Positions 1-7,832 of a DNA stretch of 19,903 bases are shown here, piece by piece (the stretch's first letter is position 1; each line of letters starts with the position of its first letter). Location: positions 1 through 19,903 of the forward strand of contig CANDFO010000044.1 in the NCBI GenBank assembly GCA_947384055.1. The letters run 5' to 3'. Below the pieces are notes generated by a model, which was given only the letters and a program-made list of their open reading frames with translations, was not told the origin of the DNA and made no database searches. This stretch comes from an uncultured Flavonifractor sp. Lineage in GTDB: Bacteria > Bacillota > Clostridia > Oscillospirales > Oscillospiraceae. Both the position numbers and the translations under genes were made by a program.

Positions 1-84
1 CCTGCAAGTGTGCCCAACGGGTGCGCGCGGCAGGCCGTATCCCCTTTGTCGAAAAGGGCCTTTGGCCTTTTTCGACAAGCTCAG
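1..84 (-). repeat. Structured intergenic repeat, copy 1 (cut by window edge)
   Basis: On the minus strand this is the proximal part of the repeat also found at 11669-11854 and 19300-19507. Seen: a near-perfect hairpin at 46-78 with 15-nt arms (minus-strand arm TTGTCGAAAAAGGCC, 3-nt loop, one G-T pair), then AAAGGGGATACGGCCTGC and GGGCACACTTGCAGG as in copy 3. The outer end overlaps the TGA stop of the DUF4330 gene. The distal part lies outside the window. Confidence 0.85.
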
Positions 85-572
85 CCGTCGCCCCAGACAC
101 AGCTCAGAATGGTCCCCCGTTCCAGCTCAAACTTGTCAGTCTTGACAATGTGCGTCTTGCCGATGCGGACCTCCTGGGTGCCGATTTCGGTCGTCACCAG
201 ATTGACCACATTGCACTCAATGGTAAAGGTCAGGTCCAGATTGCCCTCGCCGATAGGGAGAACCAGAGTATTGCTCAGGGTGCCCAGGGTAGCCTGCTGG
301 ACATGGGGCACGGCGGAGACCGCCACCACCTGGCCGTCCAGCAGCTCTCCGGCGGCCATGAGTGTGGAGGGAATGTTCTGCTGAATGTTCTCATAGACCT
401 CCTGCCGGACATTTTCCACCAGCACGGTATAGGTCACGTGGGTTTTGCCTGCGCCTCCTTTGGGGGACAGGAACTTGACCGCCAGCACTGCCGCCCCGAT
501 CAGAACCACCAGAATCACCAGCAGGTCCACGATATTGATCTTGCCAAAAAGCCTTCCTTTTTCGTCTATCAT
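81..572 (-). CDS. DUF4330 family membrane-anchored protein
   Basis: A 163-residue protein. It starts MIDEKGRLFGKINIVDLL, the typical opening of DUF4330 proteins, followed by one hydrophobic segment at about residues 13-32. The rest is an extracytoplasmic beta-rich region with no catalytic motif I can recognise. The start is set by GGAGG (plus-strand 582-586 as CCTCC) nine bases before ATG; the frame stays open far upstream only as antisense of the next gene. It is divergent from the GT4-CsaB gene. From general knowledge, DUF4330 genes often sit beside csaB and wall-polymer glycosyltransferases, which suggests a role in assembly or export of that polymer, but the molecular function is unknown. 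The stop codon lies within the end of a dispersed repeat. Family call fairly sure; role inferred. Confidence 0.8.
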   Translation of the reverse strand: MIDEKGRLFGKINIVDLLVILVVLIGAAVLAVKFLSPKGGAGKTHVTYTVLVENVRQEVYENIQQNIPSTLMAAGELLDGQVVAVSAVPHVQQATLGTLSNTLVLPIGEGNLDLTFTIECNVVNLVTTEIGTQEVRIGKTHIVKTDKFELERGTILSCVWGDG

Positions 573-590
573 CTTTTGCTGCCTCCGAGG

Positions 591-619
591 TTGTAAATTG
601 AAGTCATCCTTGGTACAAT
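591..619 (+). promoter_or_regulatory. Sigma-A promoter for the GT4-CsaB gene, extended -10
   Basis: TTGTAA (591-596), 17-bp spacer, TACAAT (614-619), with TG one base upstream (TGGTACAAT). The predicted transcript start is near 626, giving a leader of about 67 nt. It faces the minus-strand promoter at 642-671. Confidence 0.6.
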
Positions 620-641
620 GGATTTTGGAAACTCTTCCCGT

Positions 642-671
642 ATTGTACCACAGGTAACGGGCCCACGACAA
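642..671 (-). promoter_or_regulatory. Sigma-A promoter for the DUF4330 gene, extended -10
   Basis: Read on the minus strand: TTGTCG (671-666), 18-bp spacer, TACAAT (647-642), again as TGGTACAAT. The predicted start near 635 lies downstream of the opposing promoter's predicted start near 626, so the two transcripts would overlap by about ten bases. The -35 match is weak. Confidence 0.5.
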
Positions 672-692
672 GTCTTTTTTGGAGGTCCCCCC

Positions 693-2939
693 ATGAAGGT
701 CATCCACCTGATCTCCGGCGGCGATACCGGCGGCGCCAAAACTCATGTGCACTCCCTGCTTCAGAACCTGTCCCAGCGTATAGACGTCACCATGGTCTGC
801 TTCATGGAGGGCCCTTTCTCCCAGGAGGCCAGGGAAAAGGGCATCCATACGGTGGTCCTCACCGGCCATAACCCTCTGCGCACCCTGAACACCCTCAGGC
901 GCATGATCCGGGAGGAGGGCTTTGAGCTTATCCACTGCCACGGGGCCCGGGGCAATATGATGGGGGCTCTGCTGCGGCGGTCCACCGGTCTGCCGGTGGT
1001 CACGACGGTCCACTCGGACTACCGGCTGGACTATCTGGGCCGCCCCTTTTCCCGCATCACCTACGGGGCCATCAACACGCTGGCTCTGCGGCTGCTGGAC
1101 TACCGCATCGGCGTCTCCGACGCCATGACCGACCTGCTCATCTCCCGGAATTTCGACCCGGACAGGCTCTTTACCATTTACAACGGCCTGGATTTCACCC
1201 CCCGGCCCCCCGCCATGGACCGGGCGGCCTATCTGCGCTCGGTGGGGCTGGAGGCGGACGGGGACTGCGTCATCGCCGGCATCACCGCCCGCCTCAACCC
1301 GGTTAAGGACATCGCCACGCTGATCCGCGGCTTTGCCCTGGCCTGGCGGGAGTGCCCCCAGCTGCGGCTGATGGTCGCCGGGGACGGGGAGCAGATGGAG
1401 CAGCTCAAGCGCCTGGCCCAGGAGCTGGGGGTAGCCCGGCAGGTGTGCTTTACCGGCTGGATTCAGGACACCGACACCTTTTACCACGCCCTGGACATCA
1501 ACACCCTTACCTCCCTGTCCGAGACCTTTCCCTACTCCCTCACCGAGGGGGCCCGGGCCCGCCTCCCCACGGTGGCCAGCCGGGTGGGGGGCGTGCCCTA
1601 TTTGATCGAGCACGGTGTCCACGGCCTGCTCTTCGAGGCGGGGGACGCCCAGGGACTGGCCCGGTGCCTGACGGCTCTGGCCCGGGACCCAGAGCTGCGC
1701 AGTCGGCTGGGGGAACGCCTCTACCAGCGGGCCAAGGCCGATTATTCCCTGGAGAGCACCCTGGAGCGACAGCTGTCTATCTACCAGACCATCCTCCGCC
1801 GGAAAGCCCGGAACATGGGAAAGCGGGACGGGGCGCTGGTCTGCGGGGCCTATGGCCGGGGCAACGCCGGGGACGACGCCATTCTGGAGGCCATTGTCAC
1901 CGAGCTGCGGCAGATCGACCCGGACCTGCCCGTCTGGGTGCTCTCCCGGACGCCAGAGGAGACCCGGCGGACCTACCGGGTAAACTCCATCTACACCTTT
2001 GCCTTTCCCCGCTTCCTGCGCCGCATGTCCAAAACCAGGCTGTACATCAACGGCGGCGGTTCCCTGATGCAGGACGTCACCAGCCACCGCTCCCTGTGGT
2101 TTTACCTGTTCACTATCTCCGCCGCCAGACGGCTGGGCAACCGGGTGCTGATGTACGGCTGCGGCATCGGGCCGATCCACGCCCCTGCCAACCGGAAGCG
2201 GGCCTCCCGGGTGCTCCAGCGCTCTGTAGACGCCATCACCCTGCGGGACACCCACTCCAAGGCCGAGCTGGAGGACATGGGCGTCACCCGGCCGGAGATT
2301 GTCCTGGCTGCCGACCCCACGGTCATTCTTCCCGCCGCCCCGCCCCAGGTGGTGGACGGCCTGATGGAGCGGCTGGGGCTGGACCCCCGGGGACGGTATA
2401 TCGGCCTTACTCTGCGGCCCTGGCCGGGCTTTGAGGAAAAGGCCGCCCTGTTTGGCGCGGCGGCGGATTATGCCTATGAGACATACGGCCTCATCCCGGT
2501 GTTTCTGCCCATTGAACCCCGGCTGGACGTGGGCTCCGCGCAGCTGGCCGCCCGGCACATGAACCCCCGCACCCCCCGCCATATCCTGGAGGAAACCGGC
2601 GGCTCCGACCACACCATCGGTCTGCTCTCCCGGATGCAGGTGGTACTTTCCATGCGCCTGCACGCTCTGGTGTTCGCCGCCGGACAGGGAGTTCCCCTGG
2701 TAGGGGTGGTCTACGACCAGAAGATTAGTTCCTTTTTATCCTATATCGGCCAGGACCTGTTCACCGATCTGGAGCAGGTGACACTCCCGGTCCTGTGCGC
2801 CCACATTGACGCAGCCTGCGCCCGCATTGGGGACGCCGCCTTCCTGTCCGGCGGCGTAAAGCGCCTGCGGCAGGTGGAGCGCCGCAACCAGGAGACCGCC
2901 CGGCGGCTTCTGGAGCCCCGGGCCCCGGCAGCGAGGTGA
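693..2939 (+). CDS. csaB: Fused GT4 glycosyltransferase / polysaccharide pyruvyl transferase (CsaB)
   Basis: A 748-residue two-domain protein. Residues 1 to about 370 form a GT4-type retaining glycosyltransferase: N-terminal GGAKTHVHSL, a substrate-binding HCHGARGN loop, and the EX7E motif ETFPYSLTE (E277, E285). From about residue 375 a CsaB-type domain begins at MGKRDGALVCGAYGRGNAGD. It contains LYINGGGSLMQD, YGCGIGP and the C-terminal SMRLHALVFA (R655, H657) typical of pyruvyl transferases. CsaB enzymes transfer pyruvate from PEP to secondary cell-wall polysaccharide, creating the ligand for SLH domains. Start: ATG at 693 with GGAGG at 681-685, seven bases away. No stop codon or clear ribosome site separates the domains, so this is a real fusion, or at least a single reading frame. 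The next gene follows seven bases after the stop, so the two are co-transcribed. The SLH protein at 7833-11612 is a plausible beneficiary. Confidence 0.9.
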   Translation: MKVIHLISGGDTGGAKTHVHSLLQNLSQRIDVTMVCFMEGPFSQEAREKGIHTVVLTGHNPLRTLNTLRRMIREEGFELIHCHGARGNMMGALLRRSTGLPVVTTVHSDYRLDYLGRPFSRITYGAINTLALRLLDYRIGVSDAMTDLLISRNFDPDRLFTIYNGLDFTPRPPAMDRAAYLRSVGLEADGDCVIAGITARLNPVKDIATLIRGFALAWRECPQLRLMVAGDGEQMEQLKRLAQELGVARQVCFTGWIQDTDTFYHALDINTLTSLSETFPYSLTEGARARLPTVASRVGGVPYLIEHGVHGLLFEAGDAQGLARCLTALARDPELRSRLGERLYQRAKADYSLESTLERQLSIYQTILRRKARNMGKRDGALVCGAYGRGNAGDDAILEAIVTELRQIDPDLPVWVLSRTPEETRRTYRVNSIYTFAFPRFLRRMSKTRLYINGGGSLMQDVTSHRSLWFYLFTISAARRLGNRVLMYGCGIGPIHAPANRKRASRVLQRSVDAITLRDTHSKAELEDMGVTRPEIVLAADPTVILPAAPPQVVDGLMERLGLDPRGRYIGLTLRPWPGFEEKAALFGAAADYAYETYGLIPVFLPIEPRLDVGSAQLAARHMNPRTPRHILEETGGSDHTIGLLSRMQVVLSMRLHALVFAAGQGVPLVGVVYDQKISSFLSYIGQDLFTDLEQVTLPVLCAHIDAACARIGDAAFLSGGVKRLRQVERRNQETARRLLEPRAPAAR

Positions 2940-2946
2940 TGCCCTG

Positions 2947-4023
2947 TTGAAACAGATCGTCTGCCTGTCCCACAGCCCCTGGCAGTCCGTGCCCACCCGC
3001 ACCCAGCAGCTGATGCTCCGGCTGAAGGACGCCCAGGTGCTCTATTTTGAGCCCCCCGGCCCCAACTGGCGCAGGCCGGGCCGCAGGCTCCGCCCTGGCC
3101 TGACGGTATACACCCTCCCGCCGCTTCCGGAGGTGGAGGAGCGGTTTCACCTGCTGTTCCGCAGCCGCAGCCGCCGTCTGGCCCGGTTTGTGGCCGGCCA
3201 GATAGAGCGCCGCCGCTTTCGGGAGCCGGTGGTGTGGACCGACACGCCGGAGACCGTCCATCTTTTGGACTACCTGCCCGGCCATACCCTGGTATACGAC
3301 TGCGACCGGGAATGGTCTGACCTTCCCATCCGCTGGGAGAGCGACCTGGCGTTGGCCGCGGACGTGGTGTTCGCCGCCTCCCGGGGGCTTGCGGACCGTC
3401 TGGCCCCGTGCAGCGGCAACATTGTTCTGCTGCCCAACGGGGTCAATTACCCCATGTTTGCCCGGCAGGGGCTGGAGTGTCCCCCGGCCCTGCGGAACGC
3501 GGCCGGACCGGTGCTGGGGTACGCGGGCACCCTCTGGCGGGACCTGGACCTGGCTCCCGCGCTGCTGTGCGCCCAGTATATGCCCCGCTGGACTTTCGTC
3601 TTTCTGGGCCGGAGGGAGCGCAACCCCTCCCTTCGGGCGCTGGCGGCCCTGCCCAACGTATCCCTGCTGGACCCCTGTCCGCCGGGGGACGTGCCCGACT
3701 ACCTGTCCCGCTTTGATGTGTGCATGAGCTTTCCGCGGCTCCGGGAGCCGGAAAACGATGTGGTCCCCACCCGGATCTATGAGTATCTCTCCGCGGGCAA
3801 ACCGGTGGTGGCTTTCTGCGGACGGGAGCTGGTGGAGCCCTTCCCCGACGTGATTTACACCGCGCACACGGCGCAGGAATTTGCCCGCCTCTGCCGCCGC
3901 GCCCTGTCGGAAGCCGGGCACTGGGCCCGGGACCGCCGTCGGGCCCACGGGGAGGCCGCCGCCTGGACCCGCCGGGCCGAAGAGGTGGAGCGGATTCTGG
4001 AGGCCGTCGGTCTGTACGGGTAG
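2947..4023 (+). CDS. TuaH-like glycosyltransferase of cell-wall polymer synthesis
   Basis: A 358-residue cytosolic protein with no signal peptide or membrane segment. Motifs fit a GT-B glycosyltransferase of the GT4/TuaH-like group: VYDCDREWSDLP in the middle, LLPNGVNY at the start of the second domain, VLGYAGTLWRDLD, and VPTRIYEYLSAGKPVVAF near the C-terminus (E279), the usual nucleotide-sugar binding helix. The start is TTG at 2947, with GAGGTG at 2933-2938 eight bases upstream; no in-frame ATG is near. The gene begins seven bases after the csaB stop, so it is translated from the same message, and a terminator follows. Likely job: adding a sugar to the secondary wall polymer that CsaB pyruvylates. 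Donor and acceptor cannot be read from the sequence. Many Arg codons and very high GC resemble the preceding gene. Confidence 0.8.
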   Translation: MKQIVCLSHSPWQSVPTRTQQLMLRLKDAQVLYFEPPGPNWRRPGRRLRPGLTVYTLPPLPEVEERFHLLFRSRSRRLARFVAGQIERRRFREPVVWTDTPETVHLLDYLPGHTLVYDCDREWSDLPIRWESDLALAADVVFAASRGLADRLAPCSGNIVLLPNGVNYPMFARQGLECPPALRNAAGPVLGYAGTLWRDLDLAPALLCAQYMPRWTFVFLGRRERNPSLRALAALPNVSLLDPCPPGDVPDYLSRFDVCMSFPRLREPENDVVPTRIYEYLSAGKPVVAFCGRELVEPFPDVIYTAHTAQEFARLCRRALSEAGHWARDRRRAHGEAAAWTRRAEEVERILEAVGLYG

Positions 4024-4091
4024 CCGCCTCTCCCCTGTCCCCGGCGTTCTGCGGGGCGCGTTGCCCCTGCCGCGGCCGCGGAACAGAGCGC

Positions 4092-4116
4092 CGCCTGCGG
4101 GTGTGCAGGTGTTTTT
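4092..4116 (+). terminator. Rho-independent terminator of the csaB unit
   Basis: CGCCTGC (4092-4098), 6-nt loop, GCAGGTG (4105-4111), followed directly by TTTTT. Seven pairs including one G-T. It lies 69 bases after the glycosyltransferase stop. Confidence 0.6.
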
Positions 4117-4231
4117 GCATTTTGTTTCAAAAACCCTGAATTTTCACTGTATTTTCCTCTTTTTCCGCAGCATGCCTTAAAAACAAGCCTTTGAAACGCA
4201 TGCAGCGGTTTACTCCGCGTTTTCCTAAATG

Positions 4232-4260
4232 TTGACAGACTGCCCCGCAGCCGCTACAAT
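4232..4260 (+). promoter_or_regulatory. Strong sigma-A promoter for the hybrid kinase
   Basis: TTGACA (4232-4237), 17-bp spacer, TACAAT (4255-4260). The predicted transcript start near 4267 rules out the GTG at 4272 as a normal start and supports ATG 4350 with an 83-nt leader. The rest of the 4024-4349 gap holds the terminator above and AT-richer sequence without recognisable features. Confidence 0.8.
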
Positions 4261-4349
4261 AGTAAATAGTAGTGATCAATCAGATACCCCGCCGGGAGCC
4301 GCATGGCATCCGCGGCTGTATATGTGCGGGATATGGGGAGAAGGCTGAC

Positions 4350-7300
4350 ATGTATCATTGTTGTATTCAGTTCTACCTGATTGGCGGCGGCCGCAGGGAG
4401 CTCAGCGTCATGCGGGAGATGCCGCCCCTGGCGGGCTTTACCCACAGATTCAGCGGCAGCGGTGCGCCGGAGCGGGCGCTGGTGTCCACAGCGGACGTCG
4501 TCATCGCCGACCTGCGGGACGCGGATGTCCGCCAGGTGCTGGAGGCCGCGGCAGCCCGCCCCGAGGCGGAACTGATTCTGCTGGCGGAGCGGGAGACCGC
4601 CCCCCTGCCGGGGGCGTACTGCGGCCGGGTCCGGGATATCTGGCCCGTTCCCATGTCTGACGAAGAGGTCCGCTTCCGCTTTCTCCGGTGGCAGCAGGGC
4701 TTTCAGCGGGACAAGGACCTGTGGGAGACCCGGCAGTACCTGGAGGCCACCATTAACAGTATACCCAGCCTCATCTGGTATAAAGACAAGTCCGGCATTC
4801 ACGAAAAGGTAAACGACAGCTTCTGCAAAACGGTGGGCAAAACCAAGGAGCAGGTCCAGGGGCAGGGGCACGCCTATATCTGGAACGTGGAGCAGGACGA
4901 CCCCGCCTGTATCGAGTCGGAGCGGGAGGTCATGCGCCGGCGGACCACCTGCGTCTCCGAAGAGGTTATTCAGACAGGAGAGGGCACCCGCCTGCTGACC
5001 ACCTACAAGTCTCCGCTGTACGACCTGGACGGCAGCGTCATGGGCACCGTGGGCGTGGCCATCGACGTAACCCAGGAGCGGGCCTACGAGCAGGAGATTA
5101 TTACAAAAAACCGCACCTTGGAGGCGCTGTTTACCACCATGGACTGCGGCGTCATGTGCCATACCCTGGACGGCTCCCAGATCCTCAGTGTCAACCGGGC
5201 GGCCCTGGAGCTTCTGGGCTACAGCTCCAGAGAGGAACTGATTGAGGACGGATTCAAAATGGTGGCCCCCACTGTGGTGGAGGAGGACCAGCCCCGGCTG
5301 CGGGCGTGCATCGAGTCCCTTCAGACGGTGGGAGACAGCATCGGCATTGAGTACCGCGTCTGCCATCGGGACGGCACTGTGAAGGACATTATGGGCAATA
5401 TCAAGCTGGTTCAGGAGAACGGCGAGCTCTTCTACCAGCGCTTCCTGCTGGACTGCACCGCCCAGAAAATGCGGGAGGCGGCGGAGCGCACAGAGCAGCA
5501 GCGCCGGCACATGGAGCTGGTGCACGCCCTGAGCCTGGACTACAGCCTGGTCTGCTTTTTCGACCTGGACACCGGGGAGGGCTTTCCCCTCCGGGTGGAG
5601 GCCGCCGGCCGGCAGGAGCTGGACGATATTTTCTCCGGGGACCTGTCCCTTGAGACGTGCATGGAGCGCTACATACAGGCCCGGGTCTATGCGGACGACC
5701 GGGACATGCTGCGGCAGGCGGTCTCTCCGGAAACCCTGAAGCGGAAGCTGGCGGAAAAACTGACCAGCTATATCAATTACCGCATTTCCGGCAGCGGGCA
5801 GCCGGAATTCTATCAGGTAAAGGCCGTGCGGGCCGGCAACTGGGCGGAGCGCCGGGGCGTGGTGCTGGGCCTGCGCAACGTGGACGAGGAGACCCGCCGG
5901 GAGATGGAGAAGAAGAGCCTGCTGGAGGATGCCCTGATGCAGGCGAACCGGGCCAGCAAGGCCAAAAGCGTGTTCCTCTCCAACATGTCCCACGACATCC
6001 GCACCCCCATGAACGCCATTGTGGGCTTTACCTCCCTGGCCATCGGGCACATCGACCAGAGGGAGCTGGTGGAGGAATACCTGAAAAAAATCATGACCTC
6101 AGGCAATCACCTGCTGAGTCTGATCAACGATATTCTGGATATGAGCCGCATTGAGAGCGGAAAGCTGCATCTGGAGGAAAAGCCCTGCAGCCTGCCGGAA
6201 ATTCTCCACGGCATGCGCAGCATTGTCCAGGCGGATATTCACGCCAAGCAGCTGGAGCTGCATATCGACGCGGTGGATGTACTGGATGAGGACGTCTGCT
6301 GTGACAAGCTCCGGCTGAATCAGGTTCTGCTGAACCTGCTGAGCAACTCCATCAAGTACACTCCTCCCGGCGGCACCGTCACCCTGCGTCTGACGGAACG
6401 GCCCGGGGCTTCGGACGGATTCGCCCGGTATGAGTTCAGCATCCGGGACACCGGCATCGGCATGAGCGAGGAGTTTGTCTCCCACATCTTTGAGCCGTTC
6501 GAGCGGGAGCGCAACTCCACCATCAGCGGAATTCAGGGCACCGGTCTGGGCATGGCGATTACCAAAAACATTGTGGATATGATGCATGGAACCATTTCCG
6601 TGAAGAGCCGGAAGGGTGTCGGAACGGAGTTCACCGTCTGTCTGACCTTCCGCCTGACCACCGGCCCCAAGGAACCCCAGGCCCTTCCCCAGCTGGCCAA
6701 CTGTCGGGCTCTGGTGGTGGATGACGATTTCAACACCTGCGACAGCGTGTCCTACATGCTCCAGCAGATCGGGATGCGGGCGGAGTGGACCCTCTCGGGC
6801 AAAGAGGCGGTTCTCCGCACCCGCCAGGCGGTCAGCCGTCAGGACAGCTACTCCGTCTATATCATCGACTGGCTCCTGCCGGACATGAACGGCGTGGAGG
6901 TGGCCCGGCGGATCCGGAAGGAGGTGGGGGAGAGCGTTCCCATTATCGTGCTCACCGCCTACGACTGGTCGGACATTGAGGAGGAGGCCCGGGAAGCCGG
7001 CGTGCGGGCCTTCTGCAACAAGCCGCTGTTCCTGTCGGAGCTGTGCCGCTGTCTGAGCTCTGTCGTCAATGTCCAGGCAAACGGCCGCCGACAGGCTCCT
7101 GACCTGGCCCCCAGGCACCACACCGGGCGGATCCTGCTTGCCGAGGACAACGCCCTCAATCAGGAGATCGCCCAGGCCATTCTGGAGGAAGCGGGCTTCA
7201 CCACAGAGGTGGCGGAGAACGGGCAGGCCGCCGTCGATATGCTCAGCCGGTCCGCCCCCGGCTACTACCGCCTGATTCTGATGGATGTGCAAATGCCGGT

Positions 7301-7499
7301 GATGGACGGCTATGAGGCCACCAAAGCCATCCGGAGCCTGGAGGACCGGACCCTCGCCGCTATCCCCATTCTGGCCATGACCGCCAATGCTTTTGAAGAG
7401 GATAAGCAGAATGCCCTGAAGTGCGGAATGAACGGCCACATCGCAAAGCCTATTAACATCGAGATTCTGCTGGACACGCTGGATCAGATTCTCTCCTGA
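4350..7499 (+). CDS. Soluble hybrid sensor histidine kinase with two receiver domains
   Basis: A 1049-residue protein without membrane segments, so a cytosolic sensor. Order: residues 1 to about 115, a receiver-like segment (ADVVIADLRD) probably without phosphotransfer function; PAS domain about 125-250 (ATINSIPSLIWYKDKSG); second PAS about 257-375; a further sensor-like segment to about 515; HisKA with SNMSHDIRTPMNA (H548); HATPase with NLLSNSIKYTPPGG, RDTGIGMSEEF and GTGLGMAITKN; receiver 1 with VVDDD and IIDWLLPDMNG (D840); receiver 2 with LLAEDN and LMDVQMPVMDG (D979). It autophosphorylates on His and relays to Asp; no Hpt domain or partner regulator is encoded beside it. Start ATG 4350 has GGGGAG/GGAGAAGG upstream (4335-4344). 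It is monocistronic between its own promoter and the promoter of the next gene. Signal and output are unknown. Confidence 0.93.
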   Translation: MYHCCIQFYLIGGGRRELSVMREMPPLAGFTHRFSGSGAPERALVSTADVVIADLRDADVRQVLEAAAARPEAELILLAERETAPLPGAYCGRVRDIWPVPMSDEEVRFRFLRWQQGFQRDKDLWETRQYLEATINSIPSLIWYKDKSGIHEKVNDSFCKTVGKTKEQVQGQGHAYIWNVEQDDPACIESEREVMRRRTTCVSEEVIQTGEGTRLLTTYKSPLYDLDGSVMGTVGVAIDVTQERAYEQEIITKNRTLEALFTTMDCGVMCHTLDGSQILSVNRAALELLGYSSREELIEDGFKMVAPTVVEEDQPRLRACIESLQTVGDSIGIEYRVCHRDGTVKDIMGNIKLVQENGELFYQRFLLDCTAQKMREAAERTEQQRRHMELVHALSLDYSLVCFFDLDTGEGFPLRVEAAGRQELDDIFSGDLSLETCMERYIQARVYADDRDMLRQAVSPETLKRKLAEKLTSYINYRISGSGQPEFYQVKAVRAGNWAERRGVVLGLRNVDEETRREMEKKSLLEDALMQANRASKAKSVFLSNMSHDIRTPMNAIVGFTSLAIGHIDQRELVEEYLKKIMTSGNHLLSLINDILDMSRIESGKLHLEEKPCSLPEILHGMRSIVQADIHAKQLELHIDAVDVLDEDVCCDKLRLNQVLLNLLSNSIKYTPPGGTVTLRLTERPGASDGFARYEFSIRDTGIGMSEEFVSHIFEPFERERNSTISGIQGTGLGMAITKNIVDMMHGTISVKSRKGVGTEFTVCLTFRLTTGPKEPQALPQLANCRALVVDDDFNTCDSVSYMLQQIGMRAEWTLSGKEAVLRTRQAVSRQDSYSVYIIDWLLPDMNGVEVARRIRKEVGESVPIIVLTAYDWSDIEEEAREAGVRAFCNKPLFLSELCRCLSSVVNVQANGRRQAPDLAPRHHTGRILLAEDNALNQEIAQAILEEAGFTTEVAENGQAAVDMLSRSAPGYYRLILMDVQMPVMDGYEATKAIRSLEDRTLAAIPILAMTANAFEEDKQNALKCGMNGHIAKPINIEILLDTLDQILS

Positions 7500-7629
7500 C
7501 TTCCCCGTACCGCAGTTTCCGATACCGCCGCAGAGAAGGTCCGGCTCCCGTCTCCGGCACTATCTTTGCCGGCGCTTCGGGGAGAATCGCCAGTTTTTCA
7601 GGAAATTGCCGGGCGAAATTTTTGCACTC

Positions 7630-7658
7630 TTGACAATGTCTCCCATTCGTGGTATCGT
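7630..7658 (+). promoter_or_regulatory. Sigma-A-like promoter for the SLH carboxypeptidase
   Basis: TTGACA (7630-7635), 17-bp spacer, TATCGT (7653-7658). The -35 is perfect and the -10 matches four of six bases. The predicted leader runs from about 7665 to 7832 (roughly 168 nt). Upstream, 7500-7629 contains no gene and only weak hairpins without a U-tract. Confidence 0.55.
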
Positions 7659-7729
7659 AATCATATCAGTTGAAACGGTCCGGCGCAGAATTGCTGTAGC
7701 TCCAAAACAACGGCGGAACGTGGCAGCAA

Positions 7730-7757
7730 AGCGTGCCGGGAATTCTCCCGGTGCGCT
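7730..7757 (+). promoter_or_regulatory. 12-bp hairpin in the 5' leader of the carboxypeptidase gene
   Basis: Left arm AGCGTGCCGGGA (7730-7741), loop ATTC, right arm TCCCGGTGCGCT (7746-7757): twelve consecutive pairs, two of them G-T. It is followed by TTTATAC and an orphan AGGAGG (7771-7776) with no start codon at normal distance. It may stabilise or regulate the message. I do not recognise a known riboswitch class. Confidence 0.45.
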
Positions 7758-7832
7758 TTATACTTTGTGTAGGAGGTGGAAGAAGCAGCCCCCGCATCAT
7801 TCTCTCGGGAAATTATGAAGGAGGAACGGAAC

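Noticed and set aside
573..2663. Upstream extension of the DUF4330 frame to about 860 residues
   Set aside because: It is antisense to the GT4-CsaB gene. The family start MIDEKGR with GGAGG upstream is at 572.
2761..3948. Minus-strand open frame of about 395 codons opposite the second glycosyltransferase
   Set aside because: Low-complexity Pro/Gly/Ala/Arg composition, no start signals, and overlap with a gene with clear GT-B motifs.
4070..4081. 12-bp palindrome CCGCGGCCGCGG after the glycosyltransferase
   Set aside because: Simple GC-only composition in a GC-rich spacer; short enough to be chance, and the U-tract hairpin just downstream is the better terminator.
4254..6050. Long minus-strand open frames across the hybrid kinase (also 6099-7439)
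   Set aside because: Antisense shadows in GC-rich DNA. The plus strand shows all kinase and receiver motifs, and the minus frames show none.
7665..7832. Possible riboswitch (c-di-GMP class or cobalamin) in the carboxypeptidase leader
   Set aside because: GCAAAGC recalls part of a c-di-GMP aptamer, but the remaining conserved blocks and the helix order are absent.
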